From Planctomycetaceae bacterium (GTDB taxonomy: Bacteria > Planctomycetota > Planctomycetia > Pirellulales > PALSA-1355): a stretch of 7,291 nt of DNA. Below the pieces are notes generated by a model. The model ran no database searches and was not told the origin of the DNA. It saw only the letters and a program-made list of their open reading frames with translations. Shown piece after piece: positions 1 to 5,547 of this stretch. The position numbers were made by a program, and so were the translations under genes. The stretch spans positions 1 through 7,291 of the forward strand of contig SXHT01000188.1 in NCBI GenBank assembly GCA_005773095.1. The letters are read 5' to 3'. Numbering within the stretch: the stretch's first letter is position 1; each line of letters begins with the position of its first letter.

Positions 1-219
1 GCCGCCGGCAATACGCCGATCATGGAAATAAATATCTTCAACGGTTTCCAGACGCTTTCGGCCTTGATCGCAACGGAACTTCCCGAGGCTGTGCGTAACA
101 GTACGCACTTTCGCACGCTGTTCTTAGCCGCGTTAACGTTGTTCATGCTGACGTTCTTGGTCAACACACTGGCCGAGTTGATTCGCATCCGTTTCCGGCG
201 GAGGGCCTATGAACTTTGA
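1..219 (+). CDS. pstC: Phosphate ABC transporter permease PstC, C-terminal fragment
   Basis: This is the last 72 codons of the inner-membrane permease PstC, which pairs with PstA to form the phosphate channel of the PstSCAB importer. The frame is open from base 1 (A-A-G-N-T-P-I-M...) to the TGA at 217-219, so the gene starts to the left of the window. The GNTPIM stretch followed by FNGFQTLSALIATELPEA is typical of the end of the permease domain in long-form PstC proteins. It is followed by one hydrophobic helix (about fragment residues 39-61, LFLAALTLFMLTFLVNTLAE) and a basic cytoplasmic tail (RIRFRRRAYEL) in keeping with the positive-inside rule. An internal Met at 22 is not a credible start. 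The gene overlaps pstA by 11 nt, which suggests translational coupling. Identity rests on the motifs and on the pstA-pstB-phoU neighbours. Confidence 0.93.
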   Translation, partial: AAGNTPIMEINIFNGFQTLSALIATELPEAVRNSTHFRTLFLAALTLFMLTFLVNTLAELIRIRFRRRAYEL

Positions 220-1990
220 TACGCCAATCACCATCGCGCCGACAACGCGGGGCGCACGCCCCCCACGGGCAAGCTTTCGCGCCAGACGGGTGAAACCCGG
301 CAGTCCCCTGACCGCGCATGGCGAGCCGCTACTGTGGCTGACGGGTGGGGCACTGGTGGTTGCGTTAGCGATGATCATCGGCTTGCTCGGGCTGGTGCTG
401 TACCAAGGCTTCGATACGTTCTGGCCGCTGCCGCTGATCGAGGTCAAGACGAGCGATGGTTCGGTCTACCTGGGGGAGCTTTCCCGCGGGGAAACGTTCA
501 CGCCGCAAGAAAAGTTTTTTGAGGGCTTGCCCGGGGACGCGGCAAAACGTGCGCGCGCGGAAATGGCCGACGGTGACGGCCGGCTGCATCGGCGACTGCT
601 GCGCACGGGCAACTACGACCTCACCCATACGCACTTCCACTGGATCGACGATTGCCAGATCATCGGCGAGGGTCGGCCCGAGTGGGGCCTGGTCATCGAG
701 AGACTGTCGTGGGGCCGGTTTTACGGAATTCCCGTGGCATATGTTGAGGACGGCCAGGAAGTTGCCCGCGGCGCGGCACAGGCTTGGGCCAAGTACCATG
801 AGTTTCATGCGGCGGCACGCCGGCGGTGGCGGGAGCGGGTATCGCTCGAAAAGCACACGCTGGGAGCGATCAGCCAGCAGAAATACGCCGCTTGGCTGGA
901 GCTGAAGGAGGCCGAGCTCGACAGTGGCAAGAATTCTCCCCAATCCGCCGCGGCCCAGCAGACCGTCCATCAGATTGAGCATGAGGCCGCCAAGGCAACC
1001 GCCGAGGTACTGTCGAAAATTGACGCACTCAAAGCGGAAAATGCCCGCCAGCAACTCAAACTTCAGACCGCCGATGGAAAAGAAATCTTGATTGAACTCG
1101 ACGAAATTGTGCGGGCGTATCCGGCAAATCAAGTCAGTTGGATGGGTAAGCTGGCTGTGTATTTGTCGCGTTGGGGTGAGTTTGTCTGGGATGATCCCCG
1201 CGAGGCGAACAGCGAAGGGGGCGTGTTTCCGGCCATTTTTGGCACGGTAACAATGACGCTGCTGATGTCGCTCGCCGTGGCGCCCTTGGGAGTCCTGGCC
1301 GCGCTCTATCTGCGCGAGTACGCCCAGTCGGGACCGTTCGTCGGCATGATTCGGATTGCCATCAACAACCTGGCGGGCGTGCCGAGCATTGTCTTCGGCG
1401 TGTTTGGTCTGGGGTTCTTCTGCTACGTGCTGGGCGCCTCGATCGATCAGTTGTTCTTCCGAGCCGCACTGGCAAGCAACGTGCCTACATTCGGCACCGG
1501 CGGCGTACTCTGGGCAAGTCTGACGCTCGCCCTGTTGACACTGCCGGTGGTCATCATCACCACCGAGGAGGCGCTGGCCGCAGTGCCCAGCTCAATGCGC
1601 CAGGGAAGTTACGCCTGCGGCGCAAGTAAATGGCAAACCATTCAACGGATTGTGCTGCCCCGTGCCCTACCCGGTATCATGACGGGTATGATTCTGGCGA
1701 TGGCTCGCGGCGCCGGCGAGGTGGCCCCGATCATGCTCGTTGGCGCGGTCAAGCTGGCTCCCGAATTGCCGGTGGACGGCGTGTTCCCCTTTTTGCACGC
1801 TCAACGCAGTTTCATGCACTTGGGGTTTCATCTGTTTGATTTGGGATTTCAAAGCTCGAATAGCGAGGCGGCAAAACCCATGGTTTACACAACGACCTTG
1901 CTGCTGATTGGCATCATCGCGTTTCTGAACATTGCCGCCGTTTGGCTGAGGGCCCGACTTCGACGGAAGTTTATCGCGAGTCATTTTTAG
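209..1990 (+). CDS. pstA: Phosphate ABC transporter permease PstA, long form with periplasmic coiled-coil insert
   Basis: PstA is the second membrane subunit of the PstSCAB phosphate importer. At 593 residues it is about twice the usual 280-300. A basic cytoplasmic N-terminus (1-40) leads into a first membrane helix (about 41-66). A large insert of about 270 residues (70-340) follows, predicted on the outer face, with a charged Ala/Glu/Gln/Lys-rich stretch (about 190-285) that looks coiled-coil. The permease core then has helices near 343-367, 384-410, 433-452, 487-513 and 558-582. The EAA loop that docks on PstB is clear: EEALAAVP (453-460), G471, IVLP (481-484). ARGAGEVAPIMLVGA (499-513) and MHLGFHLFDLGFQS (536-549) match long PstA proteins. 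The ATG at 209 has GGAGGG at 200-205 just upstream and overlaps the pstC end. Extended first loops are known in some proteobacterial PstA; this insert's sequence is not one I recognise. Confidence 0.95.
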   Translation: MNFDTPITIAPTTRGARPPRASFRARRVKPGSPLTAHGEPLLWLTGGALVVALAMIIGLLGLVLYQGFDTFWPLPLIEVKTSDGSVYLGELSRGETFTPQEKFFEGLPGDAAKRARAEMADGDGRLHRRLLRTGNYDLTHTHFHWIDDCQIIGEGRPEWGLVIERLSWGRFYGIPVAYVEDGQEVARGAAQAWAKYHEFHAAARRRWRERVSLEKHTLGAISQQKYAAWLELKEAELDSGKNSPQSAAAQQTVHQIEHEAAKATAEVLSKIDALKAENARQQLKLQTADGKEILIELDEIVRAYPANQVSWMGKLAVYLSRWGEFVWDDPREANSEGGVFPAIFGTVTMTLLMSLAVAPLGVLAALYLREYAQSGPFVGMIRIAINNLAGVPSIVFGVFGLGFFCYVLGASIDQLFFRAALASNVPTFGTGGVLWASLTLALLTLPVVIITTEEALAAVPSSMRQGSYACGASKWQTIQRIVLPRALPGIMTGMILAMARGAGEVAPIMLVGAVKLAPELPVDGVFPFLHAQRSFMHLGFHLFDLGFQSSNSEAAKPMVYTTTLLLIGIIAFLNIAAVWLRARLRRKFIASHF

Positions 1991-1992
1991 TC

Positions 1993-1997
1993 AGGAG
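1993..1997 (+). promoter_or_regulatory. Ribosome binding site fixing the pstB GTG start
   Basis: AGGAG sits 8 nt before the GTG at 2006, in the 15-nt gap after the pstA stop. The first in-frame ATG (2051, codon 16) has no comparable Shine-Dalgarno sequence, so the GTG is the better start. Confidence 0.7.
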
Positions 1998-2005
1998 CAA
2001 ACCGC

Positions 2006-2932
2006 GTGTCCTCCCCATCCATCGTTCAATCAACCGAGTCCAGCCACGCCATGCCGACGACACCTGGACCTCCACAGCCAATTGCCGACGGTCGCGCACC
2101 GATTACGCTGGGACGCCTGGCCGCCATTGCGCGCGGCGAGGAAGTTGAGTCGGTCGTGCATGCCGCCGTCGACAAGGAAGAACACGTTCTGCAAGCCGAG
2201 AACTTCAACCTTTGGTACGGTCAGAAGCGTGCACTGTACAATATCAACATGCACGTGCCGCGCAACCAGGTGACCGCCCTGATTGGTCCCTCGGGCTGCG
2301 GCAAAAGCACATTCTTGCGCAGCGTCAACCGACTCAACGACCTGATCGGCAGCGTGCGGGTCACCGGCGATATCAAGCTCAATGGCGATTCGACGTACGG
2401 ACGCACGGTGGACGTGATCGAGCTGCGCAAGAGGATGGGCATGGTGTTCCAAAAGTCCAATCCATTCCCGATGAGCGTCTTCGAAAACGTTGTCTATCCT
2501 TTGCGAATTGACGGCGAGCGCAACCGCCAGGTGCTTGAGGAAGTTTGCGAACACAGCCTGCGGGGCGCCGCCTTGTGGGACGAGGTCAAAGACCGGCTGC
2601 ACGAAAGTGGGCTAAACTTGTCGGGAGGACAACAACAGCGATTATGCATTGCCCGGGCCATCGCCGCCGAGCCGGAAGTGCTGCTGATGGATGAGCCGTG
2701 TTCGGCCCTGGACCCCATTGCCACCGGAAAGATCGAGGACTTGATTCAGGAGCTGCGAGGCAATTACTCGCTGCTGATGGTGACCCACAACATGCAGCAG
2801 GCCTCCCGCACCAGCGACTATTGCGCATTCATGTACCTGGGCCGGCTGATCGAGTACGGCCCCACAACCGAGCTGTTTACTAAGCCGCTGCTCAAAGAAA
2901 CTGAGGATTACATTACCGGACGCTTCGGCTAA
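2006..2932 (+). CDS. pstB: Phosphate ABC transporter ATP-binding protein PstB
   Basis: PstB is the cytoplasmic ATPase that powers phosphate import through PstC/PstA. All ABC ATPase motifs are intact: Walker A GPSGCGKST (94-102), Q-loop Q149 in MGMVFQ, signature LSGGQQQR (205-212), Walker B VLLMDEP (225-231), D-loop SALD (233-236) and H-loop H261. The SNPFPMSVFENVVYPLR stretch (151-167), the TGDIKLNG stretch and the ending LFTKP...TEDYITGRFG are specific for PstB among ABC ATPases. At 308 residues it is about 50 longer than E. coli PstB (257). The excess is a Pro/Ser/Ala-rich N-terminal leader (about 1-58) before the ABC domain starts at VLQAENFNLWYG. The gene begins 15 nt after pstA and is followed 26 nt later by phoU, in one operon. 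A start at Met16 (2051) cannot be excluded. Confidence 0.97.
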   Translation: MSSPSIVQSTESSHAMPTTPGPPQPIADGRAPITLGRLAAIARGEEVESVVHAAVDKEEHVLQAENFNLWYGQKRALYNINMHVPRNQVTALIGPSGCGKSTFLRSVNRLNDLIGSVRVTGDIKLNGDSTYGRTVDVIELRKRMGMVFQKSNPFPMSVFENVVYPLRIDGERNRQVLEEVCEHSLRGAALWDEVKDRLHESGLNLSGGQQQRLCIARAIAAEPEVLLMDEPCSALDPIATGKIEDLIQELRGNYSLLMVTHNMQQASRTSDYCAFMYLGRLIEYGPTTELFTKPLLKETEDYITGRFG

Positions 2933-2958
2933 CATGCCGCAAACAGATCATTACCGCC

Positions 2959-3624
2959 ATGGCCAAACATTTAGAACGCCAGATTGACATCCTCAAGCAG
3001 AAAATTCTCTTCGTCGGCACGCTGGTCGAGGAAGCGATTGCGAAGGCGATTTCGGCCCTGACCAATCGCGACCGGAATCTTGCCAGGCAGGTGATCGACG
3101 AAGATTCGGAAATCGACCGGATGGAAGTGGATGTTGAGGAGGAGGTGCTCAAGATTCTGGCGCTCTATCAGCCCGTGGCGGCCGATCTGCGGTTCGTGGT
3201 GGCGGTGCTGAAGATCAATAATGATCTTGAGCGGATGGGGGACTTGGCGCGGAATATCGCCAAGCGCGTGGTGTTCCTGACGAACGGCGAGAAGATCGAC
3301 CTACCCTCGGATCTGCGTCCGATGGCCGTCAAGGCGCAGCAGATGGTCAAGGAAAGCCTGGATGCGCTGGTCAATACGGACGCGCTGCTGGCGCGTCGCG
3401 TCCGGGATGCCGACGACGATGTGGACAGTATGCGCCGCAAAGTGCAGGACTTCGTCGAGAGGGAAATCGCCGCGCATCCGCAACATACCGAACTCTTGAT
3501 GCGGTTGCTAAGCGTCTCTCGCCATTTGGAACGCCTCGCCGACCTGGCCACCAATGTCGCTGAAGACGTAATCTACATGGTCGAAGGTGAAATCGTCCGC
3601 CACCGCGCCACCGAGCCGCTGTGA
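2959..3624 (+). CDS. phoU: Phosphate signalling complex protein PhoU
   Basis: PhoU is a cytoplasmic helical protein that connects the Pst transporter to the PhoR/PhoB-type two-component system and keeps the Pho regulon repressed when phosphate is plentiful. The 221-residue length fits the family's two tandem three-helix bundles. Each bundle carries the metal-binding type helix: LERMGDLARNIAKR (starting at 90) and LERLADLATNVAEDV (starting at 190). The ExxxD pairs are E91/D95 and E191/D195. The stretch LALYQPVAADLRFVVAVLKI (68-87) is also typical of PhoU. The gene follows pstB by 26 nt, as is common in bacterial pst operons. No good Shine-Dalgarno sequence is seen before the ATG at 2959, so it is probably translated by coupling to pstB. 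The ATG at 2934 is in another frame. No PhoR/PhoB genes are in the window. Confidence 0.95.
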   Translation: MAKHLERQIDILKQKILFVGTLVEEAIAKAISALTNRDRNLARQVIDEDSEIDRMEVDVEEEVLKILALYQPVAADLRFVVAVLKINNDLERMGDLARNIAKRVVFLTNGEKIDLPSDLRPMAVKAQQMVKESLDALVNTDALLARRVRDADDDVDSMRRKVQDFVEREIAAHPQHTELLMRLLSVSRHLERLADLATNVAEDVIYMVEGEIVRHRATEPL

Positions 3625-3652
3625 GAGGGGCGGGCCGATGCGGCGACACCCG

Positions 3653-3769
3653 CGCTGGAAGGCTGAAGTTGTTGGTCAGGAACACCAGTCGCCGTTTGCG
3701 CTGGGTGTCGTAGAATGCCACACGTCGCATTGGCTCGGGATACAACCGCGACGACTTCGGCCCCCTCAA
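3653..3769 (-). pseudogene. Relic of an IS4-type DDE transposase
   Basis: Read on the minus strand, about 39 codons give LRGPKSSRLYPEP, then MRRVAFYDTQRKRRLVF and LTNNFSLPA. Families of IS4-type transposases carry a block of the form YP..LRR..YYD......LVFLTNNF.LPA just before the YxxRWxxELFFKxxKQ motif that contains the last catalytic acidic residue. Here the similarity stops right after LPA, at about 3653, where that motif should begin. On the other side it stops near 3769, so both ends of the gene are missing. The fragment cannot be active, since the DDE residues are absent. It lies 28 nt beyond the phoU stop, in the opposite orientation. The limits are approximate and the family call is from memory of the motif; I am fairly sure because LVFLTNNF with the preceding RRVAFYD is distinctive. 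Confidence 0.75.
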
Positions 3770-3778
3770 GACAGTCGT

Positions 3779-3929
3779 GTACACGCATTGCCAGGGCCAA
3801 TCAGTTATCCGCCGCAGGGCCGGCTGTGCCGGCCGGATTCGCGTGACGTTCCCATCCACGGCCGGCAAAACCGGCCCTACCAGGTTGCCAAATAAAAAAA
3901 ACACCGATTGGCCGTGCACGTATTGCTGG
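3779..3929. mobile_element. Candidate MITE-like element with flanking direct repeats
   Basis: A 119-bp core (3795-3913) has terminal inverted repeats GGCCAATCAGT (3795-3805) and ACCGATTGGCC (3903-3913), which match at 10 of 11 positions. Directly abutting it on each side are 16-nt sequences in the same orientation, GTACACGCATTGCCAG (3779-3794) and GTGCACGTATTGCTGG (3914-3929). They agree at 12 of 16 positions, and all four differences are transitions. This is the layout of a small non-autonomous element with an old target-site duplication. A 16-nt duplication would be unusually long, and the resemblance could instead come from a tandem duplication or from chance. No coding capacity is visible. 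Confidence 0.45.
3814..3880. repeat. Interrupted inverted repeat with self-palindromic GC-rich arms
   Basis: Two 22-nt arms (3814-3835 and 3859-3880) are inverted copies matching at 19 of 22 positions, separated by 23 nt. Each arm is also a hairpin by itself: GGCCGGC-TGT-GCCGGCC (3818-3834) and GGCCGG-CAAAA-CCGGCC (3860-3876). The DNA or RNA can therefore fold either as two small hairpins or as one long stem. This resembles REP/BIME-type dispersed repeats. It lies about 190 nt after phoU and has no U-tract on the + strand, so it is not a standard terminator, but it could protect or end the operon transcript. Confidence 0.7.
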
Positions 3930-3993
3930 ATGCAAGTGGTTGTCGTTCTACAGGTTAAAACAACACATCAGTCCCTTAGCCGGACAACGGTGA

Positions 3994-4022
3994 TTGACAC
4001 CTTTTCGTCGATTGATTAGCTT
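3994..4022 (+). promoter_or_regulatory. Candidate sigma70-type promoter for the DUF4394 gene
   Basis: A perfect TTGACA (3994-3999) is followed after 17 nt by TAGCTT (4017-4022), which keeps the three most conserved bases of the -10 box (T1, A2, T6). It would give a leader of about 130 nt before the ATG at 4160. The -10 match is weak, and planctomycete promoters are not well described by this consensus. Confidence 0.35.
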
Positions 4023-4027
4023 AAGTA

Positions 4028-4045
4028 CTTGAACTTCTTGAACTT
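4028..4045 (+). repeat. Tandem 9-nt direct repeat CTTGAACTT x2
   Basis: CTTGAACTT occurs twice head to tail (4028-4036 and 4037-4045), directly after the palindrome AAGTACTT (4023-4030). The position, just downstream of the candidate promoter, would suit a regulator site, but this is inference from location only. Confidence 0.5.
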
Positions 4046-4149
4046 TTCCTCGACTTTCTCTCACCTTCGGCTTACTCAAAAGAGGCTGCTACTGGAAAAC
4101 ATGGGCACGTGGGCCAGTTGGTATTGCTTCGTTTCGAGTTTATTTAACC

Positions 4150-4154
4150 GGAGG
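4150..4154 (+). promoter_or_regulatory. Strong ribosome binding site for the DUF4394 gene
   Basis: GGAGG lies 5 nt before the ATG at 4160 and supports that start. The hydrophobic signal peptide begins directly from it. Confidence 0.75.
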
Positions 4155-4159
4155 TTTCT

Positions 4160-5140
4160 ATGATTCGCAATTTTTGTTTCGGGCAGAGCGCGATCTTAGC
4201 CTGCATTGTATTTTGCATCGCGACCAGTTCGGCCGACGCCCAAATTGGTTACGGCGTAAATAGTAGCGGCCAGCTGTTCAGATTTGACGTGAATGGCCTG
4301 GCTCCAGCGCCGGTCACCAATATCGGCGCTCCCTTGGCGTTTGTGCCGGAAGGCATCGACTTCCGGCCAAGCTCGCAAACGCTCTTCGCAATTGACGTCG
4401 GCCCGAATACCACGCAATTGTACACGATTGACATCACCACGGGCGCGCCCACGGCGGTTGGGGCCGGGTTCAATTCCACTGGTGCCGGTTACGACCTGAC
4501 GACGAGCAGCAACTTCGGGTTTGACTTCAATCCCACGACACTGCAAGGGGATGGCAGCATGCGGATCCGGTTGGTGAACACCTCCAATCAGAATCTGCGA
4601 TTGAATTCCGGCACGGGCCTGATCGCAGCTGTCGATTCCGCACTCCACATTGGCACCAACGCGCCGTTTGTGGATGCGGTTGCGTATATCAACAACATTG
4701 CCCAGGCAGGCGGTACGACGGTGCTCTACGACATGGATTCGCGTAATGACGCCCTGTACATCCAGAATCCGCCCAATAACGGCGACCTTACCGCCGTCGG
4801 AAATTTTGGCGTGACTGTTGACGCCATCACACGGATCCACTTCGACATTTACACCGATCCGGCCAGCGTCGATCCGACGATTGGCGGCGACACCGGCTAT
4901 GCGGTGCTGAAGCGGCCCGACGCCCCGATTAACGGGCCGTTTGGCGCGTACCTGCTCTACAACGTGAACCTGGCTACTGGCCAGATTCTTCAGGGCCGGC
5001 TCGTCGGTTCGGCGGACACGCCATCCAACTTCGACGGCGGTTTCGCGGTGCTGCCCTTTCCCGTCCCGGAACCGACGGGCGCGATGCTGATGCTGATCGG
5101 CATGGTGGCGCTGGCCGCCACTCGAAAGAGGGTCGCGTAA
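4160..5140 (+). CDS. Exported DUF4394 protein with PEP-CTERM anchor
   Basis: A 326-residue secreted protein of unknown function. The N-terminus is a signal peptide: Arg at 3, a hydrophobic core (about 10-22) and an AXA site (A25-D26-A27), with likely cleavage before Q28. Residues about 30-285 match DUF4394, a predicted propeller-like beta domain. Its landmarks are GYGVNSSGQLFRFD (30-43), FGFDFNP (119-125), NQNLRLN (143-149), LYDMDS (189-194), PPNNGDL (204-210), HFDI (227-230) and LLYNVNLATG (265-274). The C-terminus is a PEP-CTERM sorting signal: VPEP (302-305), a hydrophobic helix (about 307-320) and RKR (322-324). In that pathway an exosortase cleaves at the signal, and the substrates end up at the cell surface or in exopolysaccharide. 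No exosortase is in the window. The gene stands alone, with 535 nt before it and 407 nt after it, and has a good RBS. A link to the neighbouring phosphate genes is not indicated. Confidence 0.9.
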   Translation: MIRNFCFGQSAILACIVFCIATSSADAQIGYGVNSSGQLFRFDVNGLAPAPVTNIGAPLAFVPEGIDFRPSSQTLFAIDVGPNTTQLYTIDITTGAPTAVGAGFNSTGAGYDLTTSSNFGFDFNPTTLQGDGSMRIRLVNTSNQNLRLNSGTGLIAAVDSALHIGTNAPFVDAVAYINNIAQAGGTTVLYDMDSRNDALYIQNPPNNGDLTAVGNFGVTVDAITRIHFDIYTDPASVDPTIGGDTGYAVLKRPDAPINGPFGAYLLYNVNLATGQILQGRLVGSADTPSNFDGGFAVLPFPVPEPTGAMLMLIGMVALAATRKRVA

Positions 5141-5194
5141 CGCGGCTGTCATCACGATTGACGAAAATCGCCGGGGTGCCTCATCGCACTGCGA

Positions 5195-5212
5195 AGGTTG
5201 ATCAGTCAACCT
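5195..5212 (+). terminator. Hairpin downstream of the DUF4394 gene, possible terminator
   Basis: AGGTTGA-TCAG-TCAACCT forms a 7-bp stem with a 4-nt loop, 55 nt after the stop codon. No U-tract follows, so intrinsic termination is doubtful. A competing stem, CCTGC (5210-5214) with GCAGG (5229-5233), shares its 3' arm. Confidence 0.3.
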
Positions 5213-5402
5213 GCTCAGCCGCTGCGATGCAGGCTTAAATACGCGCAGCAATCCTAGTTTTGTCCGTCAGGTGCGGTACCCAGCACCGGGAATCATGAGC
5301 CAGTCCCCGGCCCGTGATCGGTGACCACCCAGGTACGCCGCCTGGCGCATGCCGGACGAGCGTCGCCGTTGCCCGAAGCGCGAGAAAAAAACCAAGGGGT
5401 GA

Positions 5403-5430
5403 TTGTGAATGCAAACCACATTGGTATAAG
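5403..5430 (+). promoter_or_regulatory. Candidate sigma70-type promoter for the FecR-like gene
   Basis: TTGTGA (5403-5408), a 16-nt spacer and TATAAG (5425-5430) match the -35 and -10 consensus at 4/6 and 5/6. The -10 box is bracketed by a perfect inverted repeat, CAAACC (5412-5417) and GGTTTG (5431-5436), which could be an operator. Transcription would start about 110 nt before the ATG at 5548. Confidence 0.4.
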
Positions 5431-5486
5431 GGTTTGTGGCCTGTGATCAAACATTATTTTGGGGTTGCTTGTACGAATGGGGCCGT

Positions 5487-5514
5487 GCCGTCTCACTAAT
5501 TCTGAGTGGACGGC
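5487..5514 (+). promoter_or_regulatory. Leader hairpin upstream of the FecR-like gene
   Basis: GCCGTC (5487-5492) pairs with GACGGC (5509-5514), and CACT (5494-5497) pairs with AGTG (5505-5508), giving a 10-bp stem with one bulged T and a 7-nt loop. A T-rich but interrupted run (TCATTTCGTTTCG) follows. It lies 33 nt before the start codon, between the candidate promoter and the gene. It could be a weak terminator, an attenuator or a leader structure; the sequence does not decide. Confidence 0.4.
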
Positions 5515-5547
5515 TCATTTCGTTTCGACATCGGGAGCTTCACAACC

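Larger units (their letters stand above)
3625..4159. other. Non-coding interval between phoU and the DUF4394 gene
   Basis: This 535-nt stretch has no credible intact gene. From left to right it holds a minus-strand IS4-type transposase relic, a 119-bp inverted-repeat element bordered by imperfect 16-nt direct repeats, an A-rich run (about 3890-3901), a candidate promoter (3994-4022) and a 9-nt tandem repeat (4028-4045). The short open frames that cross it read through the relic or the repeats and resemble nothing I know. No clear U-tailed terminator follows phoU. Confidence 0.8.
5141..5547. other. Non-coding interval before the FecR-like gene
   Basis: This 407-nt stretch has no gene I can support. 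It holds a hairpin after the DUF4394 stop (5195-5212), small GC-rich inverted repeats such as GGTGC/GCACC (5270-5287), an A-run (5385-5391), a candidate promoter (5403-5430) and a leader hairpin (5487-5514). A minus-strand open frame across 5235-5450 has no recognisable domain or RBS. I see no tRNA or known riboswitch. Confidence 0.7.

Noticed and set aside
365..1132. Minus-strand open frame of 255 codons inside pstA
   Set aside because: It lies wholly opposite the strongly supported pstA frame, shows no domain and is a by-product of GC-rich codon use.
3587..3895. Plus-strand open frame of 102 codons after phoU
   Set aside because: It reads antisense through the transposase relic and into the inverted repeat, so it is a shadow.
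3867..3901. Intrinsic terminator at the GC-rich hairpin and A-rich run
   Set aside because: On the + strand the hairpin is followed by A residues, and on the minus strand the T residues come before the stem, so neither orientation has a U-tract in the right place.
4103..4129. Sigma54-like promoter (GGGCC...TTGCTT) before the DUF4394 gene
   Set aside because: The GG and GC elements are 14 nt apart instead of the required 12.
4196..5251. Minus-strand open frame of 351 codons opposite the DUF4394 gene
   Set aside because: It is rich in Arg, Gly, His and Val without any fold or motif, while the + strand frame has an RBS, a signal peptide, DUF4394 motifs and a PEP-CTERM end.
5235..5450. Minus-strand open frame of 71 codons between genes
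   Set aside because: It has no RBS, signal or recognisable domain. Its composition fits non-coding GC-rich DNA, although a decayed gene cannot be ruled out.
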